Source: Blastomussa wellsi (Eukaryota; Cnidaria; Anthozoa; Scleractinia; Plerogyridae). Taken from it: a stretch of 64,000 bases of DNA. The translations under genes were made by a program, and so were the position numbers. Where the stretch lies: contig OX393570.1 in NCBI GenBank assembly GCA_947652115.1, positions 251,006 to 315,005 of the forward strand, given 5' to 3'. Within the stretch, counting starts at the first letter, position 1. Every line of letters starts with the position of its first letter. Below the pieces are notes generated by a model. That model ran no database searches and was not told where the DNA came from. It was given only the letters and a program-made list of their open reading frames with translations. Of the stretch, positions 31,901 to 42,500 are shown piece by piece.

Positions 31901-34900
31901 TGGGCACGTTTTCACCATTTTCTTCACAAATTATTTTAATTTTTAGTTTGTACTTTTTTAATTGACATGATTTACCATGATTTTTCATGACCCACACTTA
32001 AATTCCAAGACTTTCAACGACTGGAAAATGACATTCTAAATTTCATGACTTTCCGGGTTTTCCATTACCCATTATGACCCCTGGATACACCAGGTGTGTT
32101 CCCTTTCCTTCTGGACAGCACTTTTCATTTGTAATTTTCATATCATTTCATATCATTCGTCACTCACCCCTCCTTGCACTATGGCAGTGTTGGTGGCCAC
32201 ATGGCACATGGGAGAAATACTCCCTACCACTCTCTATACACATAATTATGTGTATGGTAATATAATAGTCAATCCTGGGAATATTTATTAAAGACAAGCT
32301 CTTCTACATTACCTGTAATGGAACAACAATTGGCAGAAGCTTTTTGAAAAACTGATCACCAGCCTGGACAAATGGGGGATACATTGATCTTGGTTCCATG
32401 TGAGGATCATTTAGCAGCCAGCTTTGAGTTCAGAGAAAGAAAAAAATCACTTTAGTTAGAAGCTTTTTAACTGAACACTCCTCCATTTTCTCCTCCTTCC
32501 AAGGTGGCAGGTGCTTGCTATTGATAGGTGAAAGGTAAAGTTTGGGATGCTAGTCCATCACAGGGTTTTCCCAGCATTAAATTTGCTGGTAGCCATTTAA
32601 ATACACCTGGGTTGAAAGATGCACTAGAGAGTAAAGAATTTTGCTACAGAACCCAATGGCCAGGGCTCAAACATGAATTGCTCGATCTTGATTCAAGTGC
32701 CATAATCATTGAGCCACCATGCCACTCACTGTTATTCTGATAGCAAGAGCTTATATATATAATTATCTACATTGCGGGAATTGGGATTACTGTCTAGATA
32801 CCAAGTAAGGTCAGGGCTGTCTGTGATGTCTGTTTGCCAATGAGGGAAAAGACTGCTAGATCTTTTAAAAAACAGTTTTGGAATATACCACTAAATATAC
32901 CTATATCCCAATTAAAAATAATATTATTTTGTTTTCTCACCTTGGCAGTCCTCCAAAGTCCCACTCAGAACAAATGTAGGGTCCTGGTCTCAAAATAACA
33001 TACAATCCCAACTCTTGTGCTAACTCTATAAAAGCCCTCAAGAACAAAATAACATACAATCCCAACTCTTGTGCTAACTCTATAAAAGCCCTCAAGAACA
33101 AAATAACATACAATCCCAACTCTTGTGCTAACTCTATAAAAGCCCTAAAGAACAAAATAACATACAATCCCAACTCTTGTGCTAACTCTATAAAAGCCCT
33201 AAAGAACAAAATAACATACAATCCCAACTCTTGTGCTAACTCTATAAAGCCCTAAAGTAAAACACAAGTTGCTGCTTTCGGTGGACACATAAATGAACAG
33301 GTGTGAAATGGTAGAAACATGAAAAGGATACATTACACTATGGAGGAGTTTTAAACAGGAACATATCGACAGACATTCGCTACTAACAGTTCTATTTAGT
33401 GCTATTGAGATTGAAACCTGATTTTGTATTTGGAATTTCAATATTCAGACTAACAGTCTCCTATAACCAGTATTCATTTATAGAGAAACAACAAGAAACA
33501 GAAGATCCAAGCATATTGTAGGAACATACAGAATGGAGAACTTGAACTGCAGCTGACTGCTGAATGTAGGAACAGGGATGGCGCAGTGGTGAGAGCACTC
33601 GCCTCCCACTGCTGTGGCCCATGTTCGATCCCTAGACCTGGTGTCATATGTGGGTTCAGTTTGTTGTTGATTCTCGTCCTTGCTCCAAGGGTTTTTCTCC
33701 CCTTTCTCCAGTTTTTCTCCCTCCACAAAAGCAAACACTTCTAAATTTCAATTTGATCAAGAATTCGAGGGCCACAGGTTTATTAGTCGACAGACTATTA
33801 TGTGCTACCCTCATTAAACAAAGATGATTCGATTTGATAATTTCGGACTGCTTTACACTAAATACAAATTCTCTCACTTGATGTCCAAGTTTCCATCAAA
33901 CTTAAATTCACCCTTTACTTCTTCATGTAAGTTCCATGCAACATAACTGTAAGGAAACAGTACAAATTAAGACTGCTAAATGATAAATGGACCAATTTAT
34001 GGACAACAAAATGTTATCGACAACTATTTGTGTCCAATGCAAGCATTCCACACACTGGGGTGTTAGCTGTTGATGTCTTAAGTCAGGCCAACGAGAGCTT
34101 GGGAACTAACATTTAGTACGCATGCTCAGTTGCAATAGCTGTCGACAACTAAACCAATGAATTCCACACACGGGAGAGAACAGGAAAAACGGTCAAAAAT
34201 GTCGCTGTTAGTTGTCGACAACTAAAGCAGTTTCCCTTTTGTAAAGGGAAACTGCTTAGTTGTCAACAACTTACAATTTTCGCATTTAGTTGTCGACAAC
34301 TCGTCTCACAGACGACGTTTTTCGGTTGTTGACGACATTTAGTTGTTGATAAAAAATAGTTTTCGACAACTAATCGCCTCATCTGTGGAGGCCCTAAAAC
34401 TGGTTTTTGCTCAAAAAACATTATGCAATTCAGATCTCAAGTTCACATACAAATAATAATGCAAAAAACACAAACATCCCGAGGCGGTGTCCCTTAAAAT
34501 AGCTTATCCAGCAACTGGCTCCAACTACTACAATAGGTTGGTGTACGCCTCAAAAGTTGATTTACTCACGTTTCAACGGTATTAAATCCCATGGCTGCGA
34601 GTTTCAAAAGCCTATCTCTCCAATACTCTGGGACCACTCTAAAGTAATGTACTGCCCCACTGAGGATTCGAAAACGTTCCCCGTCAAGAAGAAATTCCTT
34701 GTCTCCAAAAGTTAAGCTTGGCCCGGACACTTGAGATCTTCTTTCCTCTGCATGCGCTGCTTTGTCAGTAATAATTATTGAATCGAAATCTCTACTCTTA
34801 CTTGTTCTTTGGAGAAGCAAATAACCCACCAAACATATGATAGCAATTAGTAGCAGAAGCAGTTGTTGTTTGCTGATCGGTGGTAACCGGAAGGTAAAAA

Positions 34901-34907
34901 TTCGCAT
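25933..34907 (-). CDS. GH35 beta-galactosidase-like protein, GLB1L2/GLB1L3-like (paralog b), terminal exon not found
   Basis: Paralog of the upstream GH35 gene in opposite orientation. Exons: 34570-34907, 33878-33946, 32941-33036 (extendable, see the tandem repeat), 32313-32421, 31666-31761, 30494-30581, 30053-30123, 29752-29902, 29135-29197, 28866-28958, 28271-28312, 27883-27935, 27086-27235, 26796-26991, 26530-26617, 25933-26167. The sum is 1938 nt (646 codons), ending in phase 0 at a GT donor after GENE. The exon layout matches paralog a almost exon for exon. Residues 1-40 hold a signal anchor ([19 protein letters not shown]). Catalytic Glu residues are kept in QIENEYGSY (about 219) and [13 protein letters not shown] (about 298); [20 protein letters not shown] marks the jelly roll. 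Reading past the final donor adds 39 residues and then a stop. The start is the first in-frame ATG, at 34907. Confidence 0.85.
28460..28710 (+). mobile_element. tRNA-derived SINE family A, diverged copy
   Basis: Contains a B-box-like GGTTTGACTCC, GTTCTTGAGCAAGACACTTT, AAATGGGTACC and CTACAGAAACCTGG blocks in the same order as the 12206-12509 copy. It lies in GLB1L-b intron 10, antisense to the gene. Confidence 0.7.
29536..29554 (+). other. G-quadruplex-type motif in a polypurine tract
   Basis: GGGAGGGGGGAGGGAGGGG fits the four-tract G3 loop rule with one-base loops. It lies in a purine-rich stretch from about 29505 to 29600 within GLB1L-b intron 8, so the sense transcript carries the C-rich strand. 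Confidence 0.6.
30205..30410. repeat. Dispersed repeat D, copy 1
   Basis: Shares TGTAGTGACCAATCACAATT, the CAAAACCACAAA block, GTTTAGTTTTCTCA and AAATATTTCTG(C/G)TGTTCAT with 50290-50475. No coding capacity is seen. It sits in GLB1L-b intron 6. Confidence 0.65.
30625..30885 (-). mobile_element. tRNA-derived SINE family A, well-preserved copy
   Basis: On the minus strand an A box TGGCCTAATGG and a B box GGTTCGAGCC are intact. The family body follows (GTTCTTGGGCAAAACACTTT, AAATGGGTACC, GGGAGTAGAAATACTCCTAG, CTATGGAAACCGG). This is the best preserved promoter among the copies here. It lies in GLB1L-b intron 5, in the sense orientation. Confidence 0.8.
31080..31200 (-). mobile_element. Penelope-like fragment with hammerhead-like core (second family)
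   Basis: Differs from the 9681-type insertions but has the same logic on the minus strand: CTGATGA, A, GGCC-loop-GGTC, GAAACGTC, then an AT-rich stretch and GTTAACAAGAG. It lies in GLB1L-b intron 5. Outer borders were not determined. Confidence 0.5.
31152..31185 (-). ncRNA. Hammerhead-ribozyme-like motif with consensus core
   Basis: Read on the minus strand from 31185: CTGATGA (exact core), one extra A, stem II GGCC/GGTC (31177-31174 and 31163-31160) closing a 10-nt loop, GAAA, then AC/GU as a minimal stem III and the cleavage C at 31152. Stem I is less clear: CTTT upstream can pair with AAAG downstream around an internal loop. All invariant core positions are present, unlike the copy at 9685. 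Confidence 0.5.
31790..32065. repeat. TTCCATGAC-rich repeat stretch
   Basis: Short direct and inverted copies of TTTCCATGAC and TTTTCATGAC cluster near both ends of this stretch in GLB1L-b intron 4. It looks like a degraded MITE. Borders are approximate. Confidence 0.35.
32535..32735 (-). mobile_element. tRNA-derived SINE family A, diverged copy
   Basis: On the minus strand it has TGGCTCAATGATTATGGCAC in the A-box region, a GTTTGAGCCCTGGCC block, ATTTAAATGGCTACC and GATGGACTAGCATCCC. It lies in GLB1L-b intron 3. Confidence 0.65.
33003..33256 (-). repeat. 54-bp tandem repeat spanning the 3' splice site of GLB1L-b exon 3
   Basis: Five units start at 33003, 33057, 33111, 33165 and 33219, nearly identical. 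On the gene strand each unit ends a pyrimidine-rich TTTTGTTCTTTAG or TTTTGTTCTTGAG and then starts GGCTTTTATAGAG, so each carries its own acceptor. Candidate exon starts are 33036, 33090, 33144, 33198 and 33251, giving exons of 96, 150, 204, 258 and 311 bp. Each unit encodes 18 residues ([18 protein letters not shown]), in frame. The outermost copy lacks one T, so its use would give an immediate TAG. Confidence 0.9.
33572..33850 (+). mobile_element. tRNA-derived SINE (family B)
   Basis: The head GGGATGGCGCAGTGGTGAGA contains an A box (TGGCGCAGTGG); the B box is GTTCGATCC at 33623-33631. The body runs through GTTGTTGATTCTCGTCC and TTTTTCTCC pairs to a tail CCCTCATTAAACAAAGATGA. A similar tail (CCCTCATTAAATAAAGTTGA) appears at about 24838. 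It lies in GLB1L-b intron 2. Confidence 0.75.
34020..34390. repeat. Cluster of TTGTCGACAA palindromes with a strong hairpin
   Basis: AGTTGTCGACAACT and variants recur about seven times in both orientations. A perfect 15-bp stem, AAGCAGTTTCCCTTT with its complement across a TGT loop, occupies 34225-34257 and is extended outward by the flanking TTGTCGACAA units. It lies in GLB1L-b intron 1. It is likely a fold-back element; no clear TSD. Confidence 0.65.
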
Positions 34908-36524
34908 TTTGATCAACGCATGCAAAACTCCACAGACGTATTGCTCTTCGGGACGCCGGATGGAGACAACGTGCTAGTCGGAAGCTGCAGGTTACGAGCG
35001 AAATGAGGAGCCAATATTATATTAGAACAGGTGTGAGGAGCATGACGGAAAAGGCTTGTACCTACCCGCCATTGCATTCTACCTGCTAAAATGTTGCAGG
35101 CGTTACCGGCCGACTTCAGGGCTCGGGTATTCGGGTCGATTTCGGGTCGGGACGTCCAGAACAAAAGAGACGAAAATAGTGGCCGAGCTCCACAATGAAA
35201 CAAAGCCTGCCTCCATGGCACGTCTCCCTCTCTACTCTGCATAATACTGTAGAGATAATTGACGTTATGTTAAAACTTTTATAATAAATTTAACAACTAA
35301 CTATATTCTCTGAGCAGCAACTCTAAAAGCTTCGATTTGACTGGAACATTCGGACGCCCCATTCGGACGTGTTTTTGTTAATAAGCGACCCTATTTTTAC
35401 AAGCGCCCGGGGACGTGCGCTGGTTTCTTCCCCCATCTCCCTCCTCTTCGGACGCCTGCTACGCAGGCTACCCCTATTCTAATATAATTACAGCGGCTCC
35501 AGAGTATTCCTTTAATAGCTGACATACGGTACGTAATAATGAATTATAAAAACAGTGCGCCTACCAGATAGCTTGGTAATTGATGCAAGTGACACTGAAG
35601 TCATCGACGTCAATTCAAATAGACAAACTCATAAACATTCACTGTATATTTTTTTACTGCTAAAATGAACAATTGAACTTTCAACGATTTGCTACTGTTA
35701 TTGTTAGTTATTTTGAACATTTGGTTGTTTCTCAAAAAATTGAATAAGCGCCCTCCCTTCATGTGCAAAAAGTAAATAAGCACCCCGGGCGCTAAATCGA
35801 ATCATTATGGTACCTTTCCAGGCCTGTTTTCTGCCCTAGAGCGAGGGCCTTCTGAACATGAATGCGAAGCTAATTCGAGGGATGTTTTTCAAGAGTACAC
35901 AGGCCGTACAATTGCCCGAAAACCAGAAACTTTTGAAATCTTCAAGGCTCTAGCTCTGAAAATTAATCTACTCATTGCAGCAGTCGGTTATACGTACTTC
36001 CCTCACCGCGCCGGTAAATAGTATGTACATATTCAAAAATTATCATGCATTATGTTTGGGCAAAGGGATATTTTTCATGTCTAGCATGAATTTTAATTAC
36101 GGTGCTCTGAAAAGAATTATCAAATGACGCACCAAGTTGGACGTTGGTCGTAGGGGCAAATGTACAGTGAAGAGAACCTAAATCCTCGTCTGTTATCCCT
36201 TTAGTTAATAAAATCCATATTTTCTTTCTTCCTTAAGTTGATTTTCACGTTAACACCACTAACATTTGAGCAGCAAAAATACGTTCCAGGAAGCGCAAAT
36301 ACTAGTTTCAAGTTTTTTAAACTATTATCTGCGATATCGAGTCAAGTTAACAGGAAAATGAACCCAAAACTGTCTATGTAGTGTAACTAAAGAGATAATG
36401 TAGCTTTTTCTACTTTGTAAATGAAGTTTCGAGTTTTATTTGAGTATTTCTTAGCAAATGTTGTTAACACTAGAAAAATTCTTTACAATAGGTTAGTTCT
36501 TCTGCTCCCGCGTCCCTCTTTATA
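34908..36524. other. Intergenic region between GLB1L-b start and ZXD gene 3' end
   Basis: The first part should hold the GLB1L-b promoter; no TATA box was recognised. From about 35340 to 35830 there are AAGCGCCC and GGGCGCT blocks in both orientations, suggesting a degraded transposon. AATAAA on the minus strand at 36435-36440 lies 85 bp after the ZXD stop. No gene was supported. Confidence 0.5.
36435..36440 (-). terminator. Candidate poly(A) signal of the ZXD-like gene
   Basis: Minus-strand AATAAA located 85 bp beyond the TGA stop at 36525-36527. Confidence 0.55.
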
Positions 36525-39500
36525 TCAACGCAGGTCTTGCAAATTAATTGTACTTTCCGGATAAGAGTCGCCATTGCCTTCGTCTTGCTCTGATGAGCTA
36601 TTTGTGTCCATATATGGCGACAGATCGCCTTTTTCCAGACTTCCCCTTTCCTCTGGAACATCTGGAAGTGGGGGAATGGGCACCATAGAAATCTCTGAGG
36701 ACAATGCATGAGTAGGGCTGTCATTTGTGTCCGTTTCCATGTGCTCCACATCCGATACATGAACCATAGCTACTGTTGACTCGGGCATTAACCCCTGGGG
36801 TAAACTGATCTGAATCGATTCTTTGGGGAGTTGAACTATGGGAATTCCCTCAGGAGATTGTTGGATTTGAGCCACCAAGATTTCCCCCTCATTTTCAGTG
36901 TCTGAAGATTTGATTTCATCCTAAAAAACAAGATGATGATGCATTAGCGAGCATTTAACACTACAACGTACATAGTCAGCGAAACGAGAGTTACCACGCT
37001 GTAGTCTGTATCAGGTGGCGAACATAGCTGCACTGTTTAGACAATTGTTTCGTTCAAAAGGGTTTTAAATTAATCATATAATTTGGTTTTATCAACTGGG
37101 TTGATAATGTCAATTGGCCACCGTAAAGAGATTCAAGAGCTGACGTTTCGAGCGTTTCGATTCGCTCTTACCCCCTCTTTTAAATTAATCGTCTGACAAG
37201 AAGACCCTAGCACTAAAGGTGGAAAATGCACAAAAAGTGCGGAGGGGGTTGGGCAGCAGGTTGACTCCCTGCTCCTGTAAAAACACGATATGTTAAAGAA
37301 ACTACGATGATGAAAATTCACTTGTGTTTTTGTTTGTTTCTGATTTTTTTCCAACAAGTAAAAATTTTACCTCCTCAACTTGACGGCGTCAGGCCTTAGT
37401 AGGAAGCTTAAGCAATGACGACGGCGACGACGAGGAGGACGCCTTTGTAAAAACGAATTTATATCTTGCGAATTTATATATCGTGCGAATCTCACATTTG
37501 CCTTGATGTATTCGGCGCATCCATTGCTTTCAAACGTAGCCTTTTTATTAATAATTTACAAAATATAAGGACGGCGTTTATTTCCAAACAGAAAAACGGA
37601 GTCCAGCGCACTAACCATTAGGCCAGCGCGCAGCAGAGCTATTGTACAGCTCATTAAATCGTTTGTTTAGTGGCGTTCTCGTTGACGTTACCGTCGTGGT
37701 TTCCTTCAGGTCCCTACTACTGGCCAACCGAATGGTATTTTGTTATCATACCTCGTCGTCTAGTGAGGGGTATTTATAAGTACGATAGATAATGATACGC
37801 AGAAATTACAAACCTGAAATATAACTGCGGGAGGTGCGAACTGATCCTCTGGGTGAACATCTCTGAAGTCAAGAGTTCCTGAGGACCTTTTACCAGAGTC
37901 GGATGACGTGACACCCGAATGCAAAGTTTTGGTGGAAGATCCTGGCCCGTCCGGTCCAGTTTCGCTTGTTATATGAGTCATCATGCTGGTAATACACAGA
38001 TCAAACCCGCCAGTCAGCTTACCGCCTTCCACAACTGTCCCGCCAACTACTTCCGCCCTTACCTGGGCAGATTGTTGAGAAATTGGATCTTGATCATCAC
38101 TAGCACTTCTGACAACAAAATCGGGCACATCTAACTTTGCATTGTTTTCTAAACCCTCTGTAACAAACTGTTCCTGTTGAATAGAAACTGGCACTTGAAT
38201 TCCTGATACAGAAGTTTTAATTTCTCCATCGTCATGTTTCTTTTCAGTTTCCAGCACTATTTCGGTGGTCGGTGAGATGAGTGGGTGTCCTGTGGAGGTA
38301 ACCAGGGTACACAGGGAACCAACGGATGAAAGCCGTGCGGCATCGTCCAGGCTAAAGTTACTTGAATGGAAAGCACCTATAGTGGCGTACATGACTTCAG
38401 GTTCTGTTTCGCTTGTGTTGCTTCCACAACTGACAACATTGAGATCTGCTGCTATCGAGTCATGGAAATCCACTGCAAGATAACAACAACTGCATGTCAT
38501 ATGAATAGGGGTGAAATGGTAGGGATAGAGAAAGACAATTCAGAAAGTAGATAATGCTAGCAACTGAGAACATTTTGTTCGAGATTCTTAAGACAAGAGC
38601 CGGTATCAGGAATAGTAGGCAAGCCCACAAGTTCTTATTCGTATTTGCAAGTTCTCACGTCAATAAATAAACCAGAAAACATTCGGGGAACAGATACTTG
38701 CAGTCTTCGACAAAACGCACCAGTCTTCTTTCAGGCCTAGAGCATAAGAGCAATCTACAGGGTCTGTACGCTTTCCCAATACTGATCACCGGCTCATACC
38801 AGCGTCTTTGTATTGAATTCGCTGAACTTTTTTTATGCATAAATAAAGCTTTTACTATTGTTATTATACTGTACTCCTTTGTATCCATGAACAATAGCAA
38901 CACAAATAACAAGGAAGGAGAGGAATGCAGCTATGCTGTGCATGTACATTATTATGAATTGTATGCCCAGTTGAATCAGAAAGGTACATAATTATTTACA
39001 AACCTGTTAATGTTTTATTTCCATGTCGTTTTTGGTGTGCCCTCAAGTTTGCAGCAGTTGTGTATGTTTTATTACAGCCTTCTACGTCACATTTAAATGG
39101 TTTGTGGCCAGTATGTTTGCACATGTGTACATTAAGACTGCTTCCAGCAGTGAATGCCTTGTTGCACCCTATAAATAAAACACGAAAGAACAATTTGTTA
39201 CGACATTATTGATCAAATTCAAATATTAGGAACTCCAAACACTTTTACGCTTCCCTTAGTTCATCTAAAAATGTTCAGTATATAAGAGAGCACTTTAACC
39301 CCCCATTTCACAAACTAATTAACAGGGAATTAGGACAAATTTTGTAAAAACGTGTTGGCATCTTAAAACTGTAACAACAACAACAATTTATTTATTAACA
39401 GACTATAAGGAGCTTAGAAGGGCTTATAAGAGTTAGAAGGTTTGCTCTTAGCAAACTATCTCTTCTTGAACATTCTCAGAACTTTGTCATTTAAACTAGA

Positions 39501-42500
39501 CTTGTGTAACATTCTTATGTACCTTCAACTGGACACACATAAGGTTTCTCTCCCGTATGAACAAGGTTATGAGTCTTAAGATGACTTGATCTTGTGAAGG
39601 ATTTACAGCAACCTTCATAACTGCACACAAATGGCCTCTCACCAGTGTGTTTACGCATGTGTCTTTTGAGTTTGTAAGCACTTGTGAATGACCAACCGCA
39701 ACCCTATGGCGAAAAACAAAACAGAACAGATGACACATCAAGAAAAGTTCAGACTAAATTTTCCAATTTTGTCAATTACAGTTCTTCTCAAACAATTCAA
39801 TTCAATCCAATTCTTTATTTACACTATGAAGAGCAATTAAACATATTTATTACAGTAGAATACAAAAACTGTGTACAAAAAGCTACCCCACCTCAAATTC
39901 ACAAGGAAAAGGTCGTTCCCCTGTATGGGATCTCACATGTAACTTTAACTTGGATGCTTTGGTAAATCTCTTCTCACATCCCTCTACAGGACATGTGTGT
40001 GGTTTTTCACCCGTGTGAGTCCTAATGTGGGACCTCAAAGATCCAAGAGCAGAAAACTCTTTGCCACACCCTTCAATCTCGCATCTGTATAGTTTCTGGT
40101 CAGCCTGGTGTCTCCTCTCATGTACCTTTAACTTGTGTGCTGTGGGGAATGTTTTGTCACAGCCGTCATATCTGCACATGTGGGTGTCTGTCTGGCAGTG
40201 TGCTCTGATATGTGTTTTTAAGTTGTACGCAGTGGTAAAGCTCTTGCTGCATCCTTCATGTGTGCACTGTCAAATGAAAGTCACAGTACATTTGTATTAT
40301 AACAATATACAGTGGATCAATACTTTGATTTCTCTACTCTTTTGTTGATTTTATTGACCAGAGTAACAGTGGCACTGTACATCAAGTTTCAATGGGGTCT
40401 TGGCTCCTAAATTTTCCAAAGTGGCCGCCTAGACAAAAAAGTTAGGAGCAATTTTTTCATGGAAAAGTATGGAATGTGGCAAGCCTGCAATATGCATTGT
40501 TAGCAAAAGGGGCATTTCATTTCACAATATACAACGTAACGTTTGGAAAATCCAAAAGGCGGATGTTGACATGTTCACCTCGCAGCATTTGTGACAATTT
40601 TTCTTAACAGACGTCATCGTTCGCACCAATTCGTCTACCTTAAAGCTTTATCTAGTTGAAAAATACATCAAGGTAAGATATACAAATCCCAAAGAGTTCT
40701 GGTCGCCAACTTGGTGACTAATTTTTCAATCTTGGTCGCCAGCATGGTAGTTTTAGTCGCATTGGCGACTGTATTGGTCGCAATTTCGTGCCCTGCTAGG
40801 ATTTCTGGTTCACATGGCTCGCGAGTCATGGTTAACCTAAATAGAACTCCGGTTAGCCTATAAACGGCAATCCAGTTAGCTTGCAGTTAGCTTAGGTAGC
40901 TTCCAGTTCGCCTTTATATTGAGGTGAGGGATTTCTGGATTGCATGGCTCGCCTGGCTTGCTGGCCCGCATATTGTACACACATGTTTCAATGATTGTGA
41001 TACATTCAGAAGTGATAAACATCAAAGTAACTCACTATGTAAGGTTTTTCTCCAGTATGACCCCTAGCGTGCCTCTTCAGTTTGTAGGCTGTTGTAAATG
41101 CCCACTCACATCCTTCATGTGGACACTGAAACAATTAAGCAAAACTACGTTTTACTTAGTCAGTCAATAAACCCTGGTGCACGAGGCTGTGGTGTTAACA
41201 TCAATTGGAATGAAGAGATTGGAATAATCCAATTAATAAAATATATGTAATATACAGTCCAGCTTAGCTAACACAATGCGTCTTGAATTTCTCTCGAGAA
41301 GCATTTCGCTTCCATAGAGATGGGTCTTGTTTCTTTTGAGAGGTGTCTAATTTATCTCGAGATTCACTGATTGGAGAGAACCATTCAGTAAGGACCATAT
41401 TACCTGCAAGAAGTGGCATATCAATTTTGAAAGTCAGGAGAAATTTTATAGAGCGGCTTTCCTGGGATCAGTAACTCAGGTCAGTCACTGAACACGTACC
41501 TTGAAGGGCCTCTCTCCTGTGTGTGTCAGCATATGAAGCTTCAGTTTGTAGGCTTTGGAGCAGACTTTATTGCAATCAGGGTGAGGACACGCATGGCCTT
41601 TTCCATCTGCACAATCACCATCTTCCTTTACAACACAAGAGAAGAATGCACTTTGGAAACAATCAATACCTACATGTGAACCTGCACATGTATAAACATT
41701 CTGTGCTTCTGAACTTCTTCAACACCAACACAAAGCCTAGTTGTTCCTTTTAATTTCTATTATGACAACTACATTGTAACGTACAATAAAATGTTACAGG
41801 TAGGTATGCATCATAACTTGTCACATTTAAAGTAACAACAATATTGAGATTCTTCTTATCCTGTCCTCACTAGGAATCAGTATGACACAAGCTTAGCACA
41901 AAAAATGAATTGTTCATGAATATGTTTTGGTTTTTCCTGGTAAGGGCAGCCTAATTAAACAAAATGAGGGTGTTTGCTCCTCTTCTACACTTATGTCAGT
42001 CTGTACTTATGTCCATTATAAACCAGCTTTGTAGTTTGTTGTTGTGGCGGAACATGTAAATTGTTTTTGGCCAAACCTGGTCTTCCTGTGGAATCTCATC
42101 CATGTCTATACAGGTGCCAGCATCCTGTGTCATGTTGATATGGATTGCTTGATTTGTGGTGACACCAGGGACAAGCATTCCACTCAGCAACACTTGCTGC
42201 TGTTCAGTCAAAATGACATTCCTGCCAAAGTCTGCCGATGATGTCAACGCATCCAGTGCAGCACTCCCATCACTCTGATTTAGCACAGAACTGGTTGTGA
42301 CAACTTGATAATGCGTTTCACTGTCTTCGGCATCACCTTCTGTTAATATTGCAGGAACTTGTGTGGAAAATGTATTCACATCAGTGGTGAGGATACCATT
42401 TGTTACCATGGAGATGGCCTGGTTATTGCCTGGGTAAATTTGGATTGTTATCTCCCTCATAGCTTTACCCTGTTCTTGTAATAATGCTGCATTGGATAGG

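Noticed and set aside
33474..33738. Two overlapping minus-strand ORFs of 86 codons
   Set aside because: They are antisense readings of the family B SINE.
34913..35242. 109-codon minus-strand ORF upstream of GLB1L-b
   Set aside because: No recognisable domain, overlaps the presumed promoter and 5' UTR, low-quality composition.
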